Shown in pieces: positions 25,701 through 37,319 of a stretch of DNA of 64,000 bases. Every line of letters starts with the position of its first letter. The stretch's first letter is position 1. A model generated the notes under the pieces. That model saw nothing but the letters and a program-made list of their open reading frames with translations. It was not told the origin of the DNA and did not search any database. Source of the stretch: Aradus depressus (Eukaryota > Arthropoda > Insecta > Hemiptera > Aradidae); the NCBI GenBank assembly GCA_963662175.1, contig OY759217.1, positions 18,664,562 through 18,728,561 on the forward strand. Direction: 5' to 3'. Made by a program: the position numbers and the translations under genes.

Positions 25701-28700
25701 GGTTGATTTTTAAATTTACACCATATTGTCATGTTAAAGGTTTGACTACAATGATCCAGTTGGAATGTGCCAAAAAAATTCTCAGGTGGCGATGACTCTG
25801 GGAAGGCGGGATTTGGTTCAGGTGTGGAGTTTGGCGGCTCTGGCTGCTACTCCGCCAACATGTGATGATGACGAAGACTTCCCTTGGATATCCCATCATC
25901 TCTCCATTGGAATGATTCACTCTTTGTAATGAATTTGGCCTAAATACACAATTTAAGATAGTTGTTTATTGTGATTCATGTCCGCGTTTTAACTACTAGG
26001 TCATATCGCCTACTACCAGAGCGCTCTTTCGTCACTGATGGACATGAGTCCGACTCTTCTGTGGGAGTCCTAAATGTTGCCTACTAATTGTATTCACCTA
26101 AGATAGGGGTCTTTAACGAGTACCTGACATCGTTCAGATCTAAAGGACGGCGTGATCAAGGTTTTTTCACTTCCTAGATAAACAGGGACTCGGCCGGGTT
26201 TATATTATAATCACTTATGTAAGTGGTCGGTAACCTTTATGCAATTCGCGTCTTGATGAGAGAAAAAGAAATTGAAAGCGAATTCCTCGTACAAGTAGGA
26301 AACATTATTTTCTACTTTTTTTTTTGGTCTTCCGTTAGAGAACGAATGATCTCTATTATTAGACTTAATTTTTTAAATAGACGTTTGAAGTAAGGAATTT
26401 ATGAGAAAATCTACTTAAAAGTTCATGATGCAAAATGTACAACTATCAGGGGAACCTATAAAGTGCTTACTTGAAGACATGTTCTGGTAAACATAAAAAA
26501 AACATGTTGGGTGCGTTACAAGCCCCCAGCTCCAGGGTTATTAAATTAGAGTCAAATATGAGACCAAATTTTGCCCTGCAGTTAATGAAGAGAGTAGATG
26601 TTTATAGTTCAAATTGTATCAGAAGATAGAGAGCAAAATCTAGTATATTTAACGGATAATCAAATTTTACTCTCCTGTAAAAAGTTTTTTTTCCGTCTTG
26701 AAATTATGATGAATATTCCCTCTTAATCCTAATTTTCCCTTGGCCACGCCAGGCCTCTTGCAATCCACGGGTTGCCGATTTCTGATGTATGTTATTATGG
26801 TGTGTTGTTCTCTCCATTGATGTATATATGTTAATGGATAACTTATTGATAAATACTACTCCGCAGGATAGAACACTATGCCAAACAGTCCGATATTCAA
26901 ACAGCGGCTATGTTGTGTTGTGCCTTTGGTCAAAGAGCAGAATCTCAAGATTCGAGTAAAATTAAAACTATAAAAAGGCCTCATCGAATCAGTGTAAGAC
27001 TGTCTGTATTTATTATTGGAAAATGTATATTTAATTCTGGGTTGCTGCTCTTGTTTAATCAGTATTTGCATGTTTATTTCAAGAAGTTTACGTTACATTT
27101 TTTGTAAAATGTGGATTAATTTTTTTTTTTTTTAATGTTTGAATTCTAGCCAGACGGATCTCCTTATCAGACCATTCAACGTATTGACAGTTCAGTGGAA
27201 AGTTGGAGTCTTCCTCTTTTCAAACATAACAGATCTAACTCTTGGTCTGAAAATCTGGATGATCTCAAAAAGGTTGCAAACATTATTGAACATTCTCCTT
27301 TGGATACGGAGCATGAAAAAGCGTTGAGGTAAATAATTGGATAATTTCTAAATACAACTGTAGAGGTTTTTATAAATATAGTATTGTATGTTACGTTCTT
27401 CGAATTTTTCAGGAAAAACCGTAGAAAATTACACAGCCACAAGTCTTTTAAAATAATGAATACACAGGATAATATAATCCAGGGAACTAACAGCTTAAAT
27501 TTAATTTAACCTGGAATTCGTTTGAAGTTATAATATAATAAAATGCCTAGTAAAAAGTAGTCCGGCATATTTGCATATACATTCTGCCTTTCGTTATGAT
27601 TTTATATTAGCTTTGGGGATTATTATTCTTTCATCGGTCCAGGTTATGCTGAGTTTGGAGTTTCTTACCTTATCTTTCCAGATTAAGTTAGGTTTGGAAT
27701 CTTACAAATTGTGCGCTACAAGTTAAAAAAAAATTAACAAAAAAACTGCTTGACAAATGAAGTATTTCCCACTCGAATGTGGAGTATTTTAGGCCACCTG
27801 CTCAATCCTGAATCCAGAAGAATCCCAGAATTTGGTCCGTCCTTCCTCATAACCTTTTCTTAGGGTGAAAATTATTCATCCGCCATTACAGAGACATATT
27901 CTTTGTACTCCAGGTATTTGATAATAAGTGACGTGTCCACATACCTCCATACTTTCTGTCATATTCTTGGCTATATCTATCTATAGATGGCTGGTGTCCT
28001 ACTTTGCATAGGAGTGGTCCCAGGACGCATTCCTGAGACCCCGCTGTACACTTTGCCGACCTGGCTCCTGCCTCTGAGAATGACTCGAGTAATTGCAATG
28101 GCGTTCTGGACTCTATTCTTTCCCGTTTTCTAGGGGGATGCCAATGCTAACCAAGTTTTTGAAAGTCGCAAAATTTAGCTGTTTTCGATTCTTCCAAACC
28201 CTTGTATATCAGTGGACGTCTGTAGCAGAGGTAGCGGGCTTGCCTACTGTGTGATTCGAACCCGGGTGAGGGTCTTAGGTTTTTTTATCTAGGTATACAA
28301 CAAACCTTGAGCACACTCTTCTTCGGAGGACGTTAAATGGCGGTCTCGAGCCTGTGCCAGGTACTCATTGAAGACTCCTACCATAATTATTATTATATAT
28401 TAATATTATGGGGTAGGCAAAATCCGCAGTAGAGCTTTAAGGGAAGGGAGCGCATTAGATGCTTAGGTCCCTTCATGAACACACGGTATATGTAACAATC
28501 TGCTTGATTTCAGTTGTCATTTTTATTGTCTTTGTTTTGATATTCTGTTTTTGTGTCTATACTAGTCTAGATAATATCAAGGTCAATTTTGAAAGGGTTT
28601 TACTTTCATAGAATACGTGAGAATCAGAGAAATATAGGGAATAGCTCCACCGTGATTTCATTATTTCCCTAATACATTTCCTATTTCAGTAAAATAACAG

Positions 28701-29609
28701 AATACAAAGTTTGACCTGTTTGCAGAGTGGCTTTGGAGTATTCAGCCCTGTTTGAGGCTTACAAACTAGCCTATGCAGAAATATTACAAAGATGGTACCT
28801 ATTAGATGCACGGGCCCAGGTAATAATAAATTGTATTTGAAATTCTTCTTGTTTGAATTTATATAATTTCTTGCTAACATTATACTGTTATTGTTTGTTT
28901 TTTAGGTAATGAAGTATGTAATGTACGTACCTGAAAAAGAGCTTGGACCTGAATTTAGAGCCGAGTGCCCATCCTGTAAAAGACTGGACAGTACTCCATA
29001 CTGTTCTTATTGTCAAGTTGCCATGATACAGTGTGTCGTTTGTCATATGTCAGTCAAAGGTAACCATTGTTTATGTATTAGAAATAAATCTATATTTATG
29101 GGATGTTCAGCAACCATCAAACCGGGAATAATCGGGGAATTTTAAAGAAAATGTTAGGGAAAATTTAGATTCAACTTAATTTATATAATGCTATATATCT
29201 ATCCATCTATTTATGAATGATCTGATAATTTTTATAAATTGTCTTTCCTTGTAAGTCCCTACTGTTCAAACAGACTTAATCGTATCATATTTCCACAAAA
29301 AAATACGCTCATTTTCATCTTTTGGAACATAATTTGATAAAGGTTACCTTCGTAAAGAAACAAATAACCTGGAAAATTTATGAGGCTAACATTGGAGAAG
29401 GAATTAATTCTGAGAAAGATGTCTTTTTGATAGACTGAATAAGTTTTAAATTATATTATTGTGTTATAGGTGGAGCAAACGCATGTTTAGTTTGCGGTCA
29501 TGGAGGTCACACACATCACATGCTGGAGTGGTTCCGTGCTAACTCAGAATGCCCCAGCGGCTGTGGGTGTTATTGTCTTGTTGAAACTGCTGCGGTTTTG
29601 GACAGTTGA
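15765..29609 (+). CDS. WDR59: WDR59, GATOR2 complex subunit (complete)
   Basis: GATOR2 relays amino-acid sufficiency to mTORC1 at the lysosome by antagonising GATOR1. Exons: 15765-15818, 15899-15948, 16041-16176, 17518-17722, 19712-19845, 20262-20411, 20914-21079, 22358-22437, 22551-22626, 22703-22872, 23703-23867, 24518-24607, 25000-25135, 25283-25425, 25522-25661, 25740-25925, 26867-26993, 27150-27328, 28726-28819, 28906-29059, 29470-29609. They sum to 2775 nt (924 residues plus stop) with consistent phases; human WDR59 is about 974. WD40 repeats cover residues 1 to about 330 (VVSDISW, SCSIDTFTYIWDLRDTRRP, NSLLLWN, YQLITWSKDQTLRIW). An RWD domain lies at about 390-490 (QEFSLVNVNIRNVHFES, FPTGYPNNIPPIFQF, SCLEPCIRQLV). 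A C-terminal zinc-ribbon/RING-like domain at about 835-915 has paired CxxC motifs and CGHGGHTHHMLEWF, as in the family. The match runs end to end. Confidence 0.95.
16731..16798. repeat. (TA)n microsatellite
   Basis: About 30 uninterrupted TA units followed by TATATG and TATATATAAG, in WDR59 intron 3. Confidence 0.95.
16987..17263 (+). repeat. SINE family A, nearly full-length copy lacking the B-box region
   Basis: It starts with the tRNA-like A-box block TTAGCTCAGTGGTATGCGTG, but the segment with the B box is deleted (compare 38603-38942). The body and tail match almost throughout: GAGCCTGTACGATGTCAGG, TACTCGTTAAAGACCCC, CTCTGGTAGTAGGCGATATG. Located in WDR59 intron 3. Confidence 0.9.
18879..19330 (+). 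other. Unassigned degenerate ORF region in WDR59 intron 4
   Basis: A 60-codon ORF (18879-19061) is followed by sequence that is open for short stretches in shifting frames. It contains hydrophobic and acidic runs (SFEETIMFILEKFPDKKDIL) that read like decayed protein-coding DNA. I do not recognise a family. An old transposon remnant is the simplest reading. Confidence 0.25.
20540..20710 (+). repeat. LTR-like fragment: TATA box followed by an AATAAA
   Basis: A G+C-richer patch in WDR59 intron 6. It holds GCCTATAAAAACAAACC, then a GC-rich segment, and AAAATAAAC about 100 bp later. This is the promoter and poly(A) arrangement of a retroelement LTR. No terminal TG...CA pair or target duplication could be identified, so it is at best a fragment. 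Confidence 0.25.
22920..23380 (-). repeat. Repeat family B copy, reverse orientation
   Basis: Reverse complement of the family B 3' half: ACTTCCCCAGCACGAATTAA, TTTTGAAACCTCATACTTAA and related blocks, with a second diverged portion to about 23380. Lies in WDR59 intron 10. Confidence 0.65.
23440..23543. mobile_element. Small hairpin MITE
   Basis: Two arms of about 45 bp (TTGAGACCG, AACTAATGTTTACCAAAAT and their inverse) surround a short A/T loop. Pairing is almost complete, with about five mismatches. In WDR59 intron 10, about 160 bp before exon 11. Confidence 0.75.
24190..24450 (+). pseudogene. Reverse-transcriptase fragment of a Jockey-like retrotransposon
   Basis: The plus strand encodes, with stops and frameshifts, AFLDMAQAFDRV (RT palm motif A), then a segment equivalent to the RVGFKYSELMSIRPGVPQ region that precedes the YADD box. 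Inserted in WDR59 intron 11 in sense orientation. It ends in TTTTTTTACATCCAAACC; the rest of the element is missing. Confidence 0.7.
25972..26203 (-). repeat. SINE family A copy
   Basis: Reverse orientation in WDR59 intron 16. Shared blocks: CATATCGCCTACTACCAGAG, CGCTCTTTCGTCAC, GGACATGAGTCCGACTCT, GGGGTCTTTAACGAGTACC. The tRNA-like head is missing. Confidence 0.85.
27413..27542 (+). other. Candidate alternative last exon of WDR59 with its own poly(A) signal
   Basis: After exon 18 (ending AG at 27328, phase 2) there is a good acceptor, TTTTTCAG at 27405-27412. Joined in phase it encodes about 31 basic, Asn-rich residues and a stop at 27507-27509. AATAAA follows at 27537-27542. Its use would make a protein without the C-terminal CxxC domain. 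The residues resemble nothing I know in WDR59, so this may be a fortuitous splice site. Confidence 0.35.
27780..28145 (-). pseudogene. Second reverse-transcriptase remnant, degenerate
   Basis: Minus-strand frames give RSQVGKVYSGV (thumb-side part of the GVPQGS block) and, further on, YVDTSLIIKYLEYKE, which reads as a decayed YADDTSLI box. Several stops intervene. It lies in WDR59 intron 18, antisense to the gene. Confidence 0.5.
28205..28480 (+). repeat. SINE family A copy with B-box-like head
   Basis: The head retains GATTCGAACCCGGGTGAGG, a B-box-like tRNA motif. It is followed by TTCGGAGGACGTTAAATGG and GTAGGCAAAATCCGCAGTAG. The 3' tail is diverged. WDR59 intron 18. Confidence 0.75.
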
Positions 29610-29634
29610 TAATTATATTGTATTAATAAACATA

Positions 29635-29640
29635 ATATTT
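29635..29640 (+). terminator. Polyadenylation signal AATAAA of WDR59
   Basis: AATAAA starts 26 nt after the WDR59 stop codon at 29609 and is followed by a T-rich stretch. A very short 3' UTR is implied if it is used. Confidence 0.55.
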
Positions 29641-30035
29641 TTTTACATTAATCTTTGTTTCATTGTTCTTTAGGGTTCCGGAGGTTGAAGACCATATATC
29701 GTATACGGTCCCAGTATTTAAACTGTCTATTCTCCCCTCCATCGTATCTTGGAATCTATGCATATAACTGAAACTTTGCAAAAAGAGTGGTACGTTGAGT
29801 CAGCCAAAAATCGATGGAAGAAAATAATTAGGTGAACAGGAAATATTAAGTTGAATAAATACAATATTTCTCTTCAGAATATACTCCCTCCATGAATAAC
29901 ATAAATATTGAGTCTCAACTCAAATATATTAGATAACTCACTGTTAGTATATTTAAATAATTATAATTAATTAGGCCCAAAATGCCCATGCGAGCAAAAA
30001 ACTTACAACAAACTGTATATATTATAATAGTTAGT

Positions 30036-30277
30036 TATTATGACTCATCCCCGGCTTTACTACAAGGTCATATCGCCTATTTCCTAATGAGAGAGTCCTA
30101 AAGTTTTATTCACCTAGGGTAGGGGATCTTTAACCTGTTCGTATAGGCTTGAGACCATCGCTTAACGTCCCATCCGAAGGACGGCATGCTTACATTTATT
30201 TTACTTCTCAGATAAAATAAACTAAGGGGGGGGGGGGGTTTGAACCCACGATCATGAGCTCATAAGGCGCCCATATA
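30036..30277 (-). repeat. SINE family A copy with G-tract
   Basis: Reverse orientation, nearly complete: GGTCATATCGCCTA, AACGTCCCATCCGAAGGACG, AGATAAAATAAACTAAG, a run of 13 Gs, then the tRNA-like head TTTGAACCCACGATCATGAG ending GGCGCCC. Confidence 0.85.
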
Positions 30278-30512
30278 TATTATTATATAAATGATTACGA
30301 AAAAAAAAACCTTGCCCAGCTGGCGATTTTGGTATTGTGATTATGAACTAAATGTATGGGTAAATTTTGCAATTTTTTTTTTTTCATTACTTCTATTGTC
30401 CGGTTACGGTTTATATTAAGGAATTAATCTTGAAAACCATGGGAATTGTCGCATTTTCTTTGTAGTAGAGTAATCAGGTTTCTTTCATTATAGAATCATA
30501 TATATTGGTGGA

Positions 30513-30665
30513 CATTGAACAGCGGACCCGAGCCAGTGCAGTGACAGATATTCGTTAAAAGTCGCTAAGGGTTATACAGGGCTAGGCATACATTCACCAG
30601 AGTGATGAAAGAACGCTCTAGTAGTAGGCGATAAGATCACGTAGAAGAAGCCCGCGCATCAGTAA
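30513..30665 (+). repeat. SINE family A, 3' half
   Basis: Diverged copy in plus orientation: GACCCGAGCC, AGTGATGAAAGAACGCTCTA, GTAGTAGGCGATAAGATC. Forms an inverted pair with the copy at 30036-30277. Confidence 0.7.
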
Positions 30666-30733
30666 AAAAATGTATCTACTGAAGCCTTCACTGTGTTTAC
30701 CTGATCACACTTCTCGGTACTATTTTTTTTTCT

Positions 30734-30734
<1 letters not shown>

Positions 30735-30780
<46 letters not shown>
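30735..30780 (+). repeat. Poly(A) tract
   Basis: 46 consecutive A bases, preceded by a T run. Likely a retrotransposon tail or simple expansion; no clear element is visible just upstream. Confidence 0.95.
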
Positions 30781-30783
<3 letters not shown>

Positions 30784-31984
30784 AACGTGTATAATTGGGA
30801 AGAAATAAAACAAAAGTCGCTCAATTGATTTCTGCATTCAATACGTGATTCCTTTTATTATAACTTTTTTTTGCAACTTATCCAATGTGAACGTTAATAA
30901 AAAACACATGAAATAAATGTATGTTTCGTTTAAATTAAGTTGGCAGATAAGGTGACCCTCTCCTAAGTTTCCCTTATCACTGCCCCTATGTCTCCTGTGG
31001 AACTAATGAAAAGATTGATGAAATGTATTGTTTGGGCACCGCTACCACGGCTCAACCCCGTTTAAAGCAGGATTGCCAATCTTGAGATAAATTCCCGAAA
31101 TGTGAATAATCGTTAGTTTGGTACTTTTTATGTCGAAAGAGTGTTATTACATTTTTGAGGTAGTGGTTTTTCTGAATGTTGATCTTTATAGACGGCATCT
31201 ATCATTTCGATAACCGATTACAATGTATACTAAAAATTAAGATAAAGCCTGGATCATGCCTCGATGACAACTGTTTTGTTATTGATTTTCCTACTAGTTC
31301 TAGTAATTTACCTATGATAAATAGAGATGACTGACCAGTTACTCAAGCCTGGTTGAAACTGATGGTGATCAACAAACAAAAAACCGAAAAGGTAAAGCAA
31401 TTAAAGGGTAATTTAAGGTTTGGATGCTGGCAATCCTGCTTTGGTTTGACATTGTATTTTCATGAGCTCAACGTGAATAATTCACGTTCAGTTTAAGTTA
31501 CAACTTTTTGTGACTTACCAGTATTTAATTATTTTTTATAGCTTATTCGCTAACGTGTATAATATGCTCTCTAAGGTGATGGACTCACCTGCCAACTTAA
31601 CCTATATATGTATATTAAATAATAAACAAGAACGGTAATTACAGTTATTCTAGGGTGTTCCTGAGACATAGTAGCAGCAGTTTCTATGGGAAAATCATTT
31701 CAAAAGGTACCTCTTCACTTTTAGCGCTAGTTAAGTTCGCGAAATTTTGAAAAATAAGTCTCGTCCGTGCATCAACAACGTTTTTCTTTTCAATGAAATG
31801 CTATAGCATTTCCAGAATGTTACTTTTTGCATTTTCATAATTTTTAAAATATCTATTTCGCGTTCTATAGTTATATTTCTAATTGAGAACTCAGCTATTG
31901 AAGGAGGAAAGTAGCTATTTAGCATTTTATCTTTACCCCCCACAATTAATATAATACATCTGTATTATTTAAATGTAAATATGG

Positions 31985-32168
31985 ATGTGAGGCCTCGAGC
32001 CTGTCCCATGTCAGTTAGTCGTTAAACACCCCATATCCTAACTAAGTAACAATCTGAGTAGGCAAAATTTAGGACTATAGTAGAGTCGGGCTTTCAACCA
32101 GAGCGACAAAAGAACGCTCTGTTAGTAGACGATATGACGTAATCGAAGCCCGGGAGTGAGTCACAAAT
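31985..32168 (+). repeat. SINE family A, 5'-truncated copy
   Basis: Contains TCGAGCCTGTCCCATGTCAG, GTAGGCAAAATTTAGGACTA, TAGTAGAGTCGGGCTTT and ends GAAGCCCGGGAGTGAGTCAC. Confidence 0.85.
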
Positions 32169-32213
32169 GTACATATTATTAACACTTTTTATAATTCATT
32201 TATATACAGTTAG

Positions 32214-32438
32214 TTTTGTGACTCAGGCCCGGGTTTTAACTATGAGGTCATATTGCCTACTGCCAAAGCGCTCTTTCGTCGCTTTGGTGGACATGAGCAG
32301 TACTTTATTATGGGAGTTACAAATTTTGTATATCCTAAATATTTATTCACCTAGGATGGTAGGAGTCTTTTTCGGCTGAATTTCGAACCCACAATCTTGA
32401 GCTTAGTAGGCTCGCATGCTGCCTCCGGCGTCATCAAT
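32214..32438 (-). repeat. SINE family A copy, inverted relative to its neighbour
   Basis: Begins GTGACTCAGGCCCGGGTTTT on the plus strand and ends with the tRNA-like head (TTTCGAACCCACAATCTTGA, reverse orientation). Tail to tail with 31985-32168, about 45 bp apart. Confidence 0.85.
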
Positions 32439-34937
32439 TTATATAACATATTTAGTGGTTAATCCAGGACTTTAAAAAAAATCCAACCTTTATATTCAGG
32501 AACCCGTCCATGTGTCTTCAAATATATTCTGGCTGTGCCCGAATGACTGAACAGCGCTTGATAATAAGTTAAAACAATTTATTTTATCAATTCTCGCTGA
32601 GATCTCGCTCTGTCACGCAAATTTTCTATTCATTTTAATATTTTAATTCTGTAATCAACTAATTCTCTCCTGAAGTCCGAAGTCACGACGACCAATTGAA
32701 GCCGTTTCATGGGAAGTAAGACGTTCTTCCAAGATTTTTCAATAACTGAGAATTTATAAACCATGGAATATCACTAAAAACACAGCCATGTTGTCTCAAA
32801 AAATTAGGAGAATCTCATCCTGCAAAGAAAACAAACAATTTTTTGGGAAAATCAAATTCGGTGAGTGCTGGCCTGAGGTTTACAACATCCTTTGAACACA
32901 ATCTTAAGCAGGACTAAAAATGAAGGAGGAGTCGCCATTTGGAATTTTTTTCTAAGTGTTAATGATTTCGAAAAGAAAAAAATTGCTTATCCCGTCTCGT
33001 TGGAACACCCTGTATAAGTATGGTAATACTGTCATTAACTGTACATCTACCCCTTACATTAATCACTAAGCACTATTGTATTTTAAGACAAATTGGGATT
33101 CTCACTATTAACTTAATAAATAACTACAATATTTAAAACTAAAGTACAAATTTAGAAACTGATTATTTTACAAACCTTATTACTCACGTAGTACAATCGC
33201 AGATGAACGAATTTTATAAAATCCCTTTATACACTAAAATTGGCAATTTAATTGGTTCTTCAAATGGAAATAATAAAACATCAGTCAAATCTGCTAGAAA
33301 ATAAAATAAAATAATTTTACACATAAATTCCAACGTACAAGGTGTAATTTTTTTTTTTTTTTTTCCTAAGGCGAAATAAATAAAAGCTGACAATTTTGAA
33401 AGATAGTTTGGCAATAGAATCAGTACATTTTTTTTTTTTTTAAACTATTATAATATTGATCGATTCATGAATATTGCTTATTTTTTTAAACATTGATATC
33501 ACAATACAACGTGCGATTGTCAAAATGATGCTTCACCTGTGATTAGACAGCATAGCAGATATACATACATCAAATAATGTAAAATATAATTTATTATTTA
33601 TCTTTTAATTCCAAGGTTTAGGACAAGTAAATCATTTCATATATTCTTTTACTAACTCTCCCAAAAAATAAAAATAAATAACATAATGAAGATTAAGAAA
33701 ATAATTAATTAGCCTACTTTCCAACGGTAGACAAAAATGTTTACATTTTTGTGCACAAGGTTACCTACCAATAAAGGGTACCAGTCTGTAATTATTAAAA
33801 CAATAAAATTATTCCAATAAAAGTAATAGGAAAAAAAGTTTAAAACATCGCCCTCTTTCTTATGTTTTATAATTCCAATATTAATTGAAATAGTTAAAAA
33901 AAACAAAAAACTTCATAGAAGTGGCTCGAATCAAAATCGAAATTAGATACATTTTAGTTGAATTCTAAGAAATATAGTTTTGCAAATAGCTCTCCAGTAA
34001 ACGGAGTTGTTGGGGAGGTACCTCAAGATAATCTCTTAAGCGTACGGAAAGTAAGCTAAAAATATTCAACACTAAAAAAGAATTAGGGAGAAGAATAAGC
34101 TTCAAAGAGTAACCTAGAAATGTACCACTAAACATGGATTAAGGAAAAATAATAGTTTATTAACTATTTTTAAGGTACAAATTTCCTATCAACTGTCTAT
34201 GTATCCGTCGGATCACTTAGACCGCATAGCAAATTGGCACAAACATTTACCATTCAATTTATTTTTGCTGACTTTCGGGGTTTCCTACAAAGGGTTATCA
34301 TCGCTGCACGCAAGGTCTCAGGATTGTTTGTACTTTTTTGTATTCTTCAAGTAAGTATGTAGGTTTTGCCAATCATCTAGCCTTTTCCATTCAAAAATTC
34401 ATTACAATATAGTTACTTATAAATCGTATTACTATTATTAACAGTAATAATACAACGGTACATTAAATAAAAAAAAACACAAATGTATCTTCATAGATCT
34501 TGTCAAATATTTACATTTTCCTATGAGCTTGTAGTCAATATTCAGTTTTAAGCCAAGTTTTTCTTCCAAGTGTTTAGAGGATGTAATTTGAATATAATAT
34601 AAGTGGCAGTTTTCATCTTTTCAACAGTATTTTGTAACATACAAATGACATGCAAAACATGAGACATACAAAACTAAATTATAATTATTAATTATTCAAC
34701 TTTTATCCTAAGTTATTTATAATTTATTGCATTTTAAACAAACATAACAACTGAGCCAAAACGATATGCTCAAAATTGTTAGTTCGACTGATTCCTTATA
34801 ATTTTTTTCATGTTAGTTCCAATAATTAGCTTTAAGAGCAAGTTTTTTATAAATTGACCAAATGTTTACTGGTTATAACAAGTTAATAATAAAAACAAAT
34901 ATGAATTCAAAATATCTTTTATAAAAATTATTAATAG

Positions 34938-34998
34938 TTAGTTATTATGACTCATGCCTGGGCTTTAACTACAAGGTCACACGCTTACTACCGATGTT
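34938..34998 (-). repeat. SINE family A, 3' end fragment
   Basis: Only the terminal 60 bp remain: TTATTATGACTCATGCCTGG, GCTTTAACTACAAGGTCACA. Confidence 0.7.
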
Positions 34999-35999
34999 TT
35001 TATTAACACGACAGAACCTCGAATTCCTTCTACATTGAAAAGATACTATCGACTCTATTAAGAATTACAAATTACATGTTTTACATACTCCTTCGGAAGA
35101 GCTTGAGTTAAGGCTGAATATTGACTACAAGCTGGCAGGATAATATAAATATTTTATAAGATTTATGAATATGACAGCCGAAACATGAAGTATATAGAAA
35201 AAATGAAAAGAGACCTGCAGCATAGATAACCCTAGTTGAGTACATAGCACTAAGAAGAGCTCTCAGAAGGTCTATGATATTTTGATAGTCCTAGTGTTCA
35301 TAACTAACATATTTATTGTAGTAATTGAACACAATTTACCTCAATTTGGACTATTTCAATATTATTTTTCTAATTACACCGTGGAATGTTATTTAACAGT
35401 TCGCTGAAAATAATGTTATTACGCCAGATTATGAGTAATGAAAAGAAAAGCATAGATTTTATCTTAATAAGTTCTGTCTTCTTACTGGCTTCTTACAAAG
35501 GACTGTTTAAGAAAATGTTGTACAGTGCTGACTTTTTTGAACAGAAGGAAAAAATAAAGTATTAATAAATAAAAAGCTAATTGCTTGCATTTATTCTAAC
35601 ATTTTTTAAAACTAAAATTATAATTACCTCTAGTTGAGTTCCTCATTATAGCCTGGTTGTTCTATTGTAGCAGCTTGCAAAGGAAATTAAATATTTTATC
35701 TACTTACAACAAAATTCTCCAAAACATTAAAGATGTGTTCCTGCTTGAAAATATCAAATTAGGTACAGAAAATAACGATATTTGAAAAATAAATAAACCA
35801 ATTCCCAGTGAGAGTTTTCAATCACCTGTATTTGTTTAAAGCTTGTCTGCAGACTAGGATATAATTGCCTCAAATCAATGTAATTGTTCTTTTCTATATT
35901 TCACCAATAATCAACAGTAACATTTTTTTTAATTATCTCCATTTCCGATGAAGAATAATTACTTAATTCATCTGGCATTTTTTTTTTTTTTTTTCCTTC

Positions 36000-36460
36000 T
36001 TATAAAAGTTGGTTGCAACTGTTGCCATAACGCAACAACCAACTACCAAGAGGAAGTAATGGGTAAATATTTTGAGTGGCGTGAGAGGAAGGCCACCCAG
36101 CGGTGGAAAGGGCGAAGTATAAACAAATGAATGGGGGCAAGTCACGGTTCCATCTCCTCTTCAGTGTAGTAAAGAAAGTGAGTGGATGTATGGATTTGAA
36201 TGTGAATGGGAACATCTGTAAAGGTCCTGAATTGTGTCGTGTACTGTGTTTATCATGAGGTCATTGTGGAGTGTTCTGTTACTTACGTATGGTGGGCATT
36301 GTGTAATTAGATTTTTAGCCGAACCGTAAATTTGCGAACCGTATATCCAGTGTGGTTTGAGTAGGAATGTGTAGCAGTAACGCTTTTGTGTCAAGGGTAA
36401 TTTTGAATGACTCTGCAGAAGGGAATAAAGCATTTAAAGTTGTTTGTTTAGTGTATTCCA
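36000..36460 (-). pseudogene. Degenerate Jockey-like retrotransposon 3' fragment
   Basis: The minus-strand translation carries LLKPHWIYGSQIYGSAKNLI, equivalent to [20 protein letters not shown] of the better-preserved copy at 48983-49589. It is followed by a decayed [12 protein letters not shown] block. Frameshifts and stops are frequent, so this is an older insertion of the same family. Confidence 0.75.
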
Positions 36461-37319
36461 TGTTAGTCTTCTGTAGAATTTAAGTCCCAAATATCTCATG
36501 GTATTTGCCTGAGGGAGAGGCTTGTTGCTAAAAACGGCGGGTCAGTGTAGATGTTATACGTTGCAATCTGTCTGTGTTGAGTTTAATTTTTCAAGTGTTA
36601 CACCAGGTGTGTAGTGACGTAGGTATGTTTAACATGTGAAAATATTTTTTATTACATAAAATCGGTGTTTTGAAGAAGTGGGCACTCACTGAGATAACAA
36701 CCCACTGATAGTTTCAGGCATCCAAAAAATGAAATCAGTATTTCCATATCAACACTACATATATACAAAAAATAGTTAATCTTTTCTAATTCGACATCAT
36801 CTGCCTTATGACAAATGAGGGAGCAGAATCCTTGTTTCTGAGGGATTTTAATGTACCGCTAAGAGGATAAACTCAGAATGGACTGTAAATAAATATGAGG
36901 ATAAGACCTTGAAAAATCTTTCATACTTTTCCATTCCTCGAAGAAACGCAACGATACCTAATCTGAGGGGGAATTTCCATTTATCCAAACACAGTTATTA
37001 CTATTTGATACAATCCTGTCCACTAATCTTGATTCTGTTGTAATCCCTCTCCAGAAAAATAAAAAAAATCCCTTATTTCAATAATTATTCTAGTCCCGAT
37101 TAGCGACAAACTCTTTCAAGCATTCTGTAGAAACCTGTCCTTCCACTCCAATCGTCTCGCACAAGCTCTGTTTCCCTGATAATCCACCATCTCACTTGAA
37201 TAGGAGAGAGAACTTTGGCTGATTCTTGTGGTCCTTTTTGTTTCATTTAGCATATTTATACTGTTTATAAATATTAAAAATTCTTCAACTAATAATGATT
37301 ATTTATAAAATATATATAA

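Larger units (their letters stand above)
29650..37319. other. Gene-poor, repeat-rich intergenic region
   Basis: About 7.7 kb between the 3' ends of WDR59 and the zinc-finger gene (the two genes converge). No ORF here has recognisable homology. What can be identified are five SINE copies (30036-30665, 31985-32438, 34938-34998), a 46-nt A run (30735-30780), a degenerate Jockey 3' fragment (36000-36460) and short simple repeats. The remainder (about 32450-34900 and 35000-36000) is AT-rich with nothing I can assign. Confidence 0.8.

Noticed and set aside
29650..37300. Hidden protein-coding gene in the gene-poor interval
   Set aside because: All ORFs are below about 95 codons, AT-driven or inside repeats, and none shows a domain.
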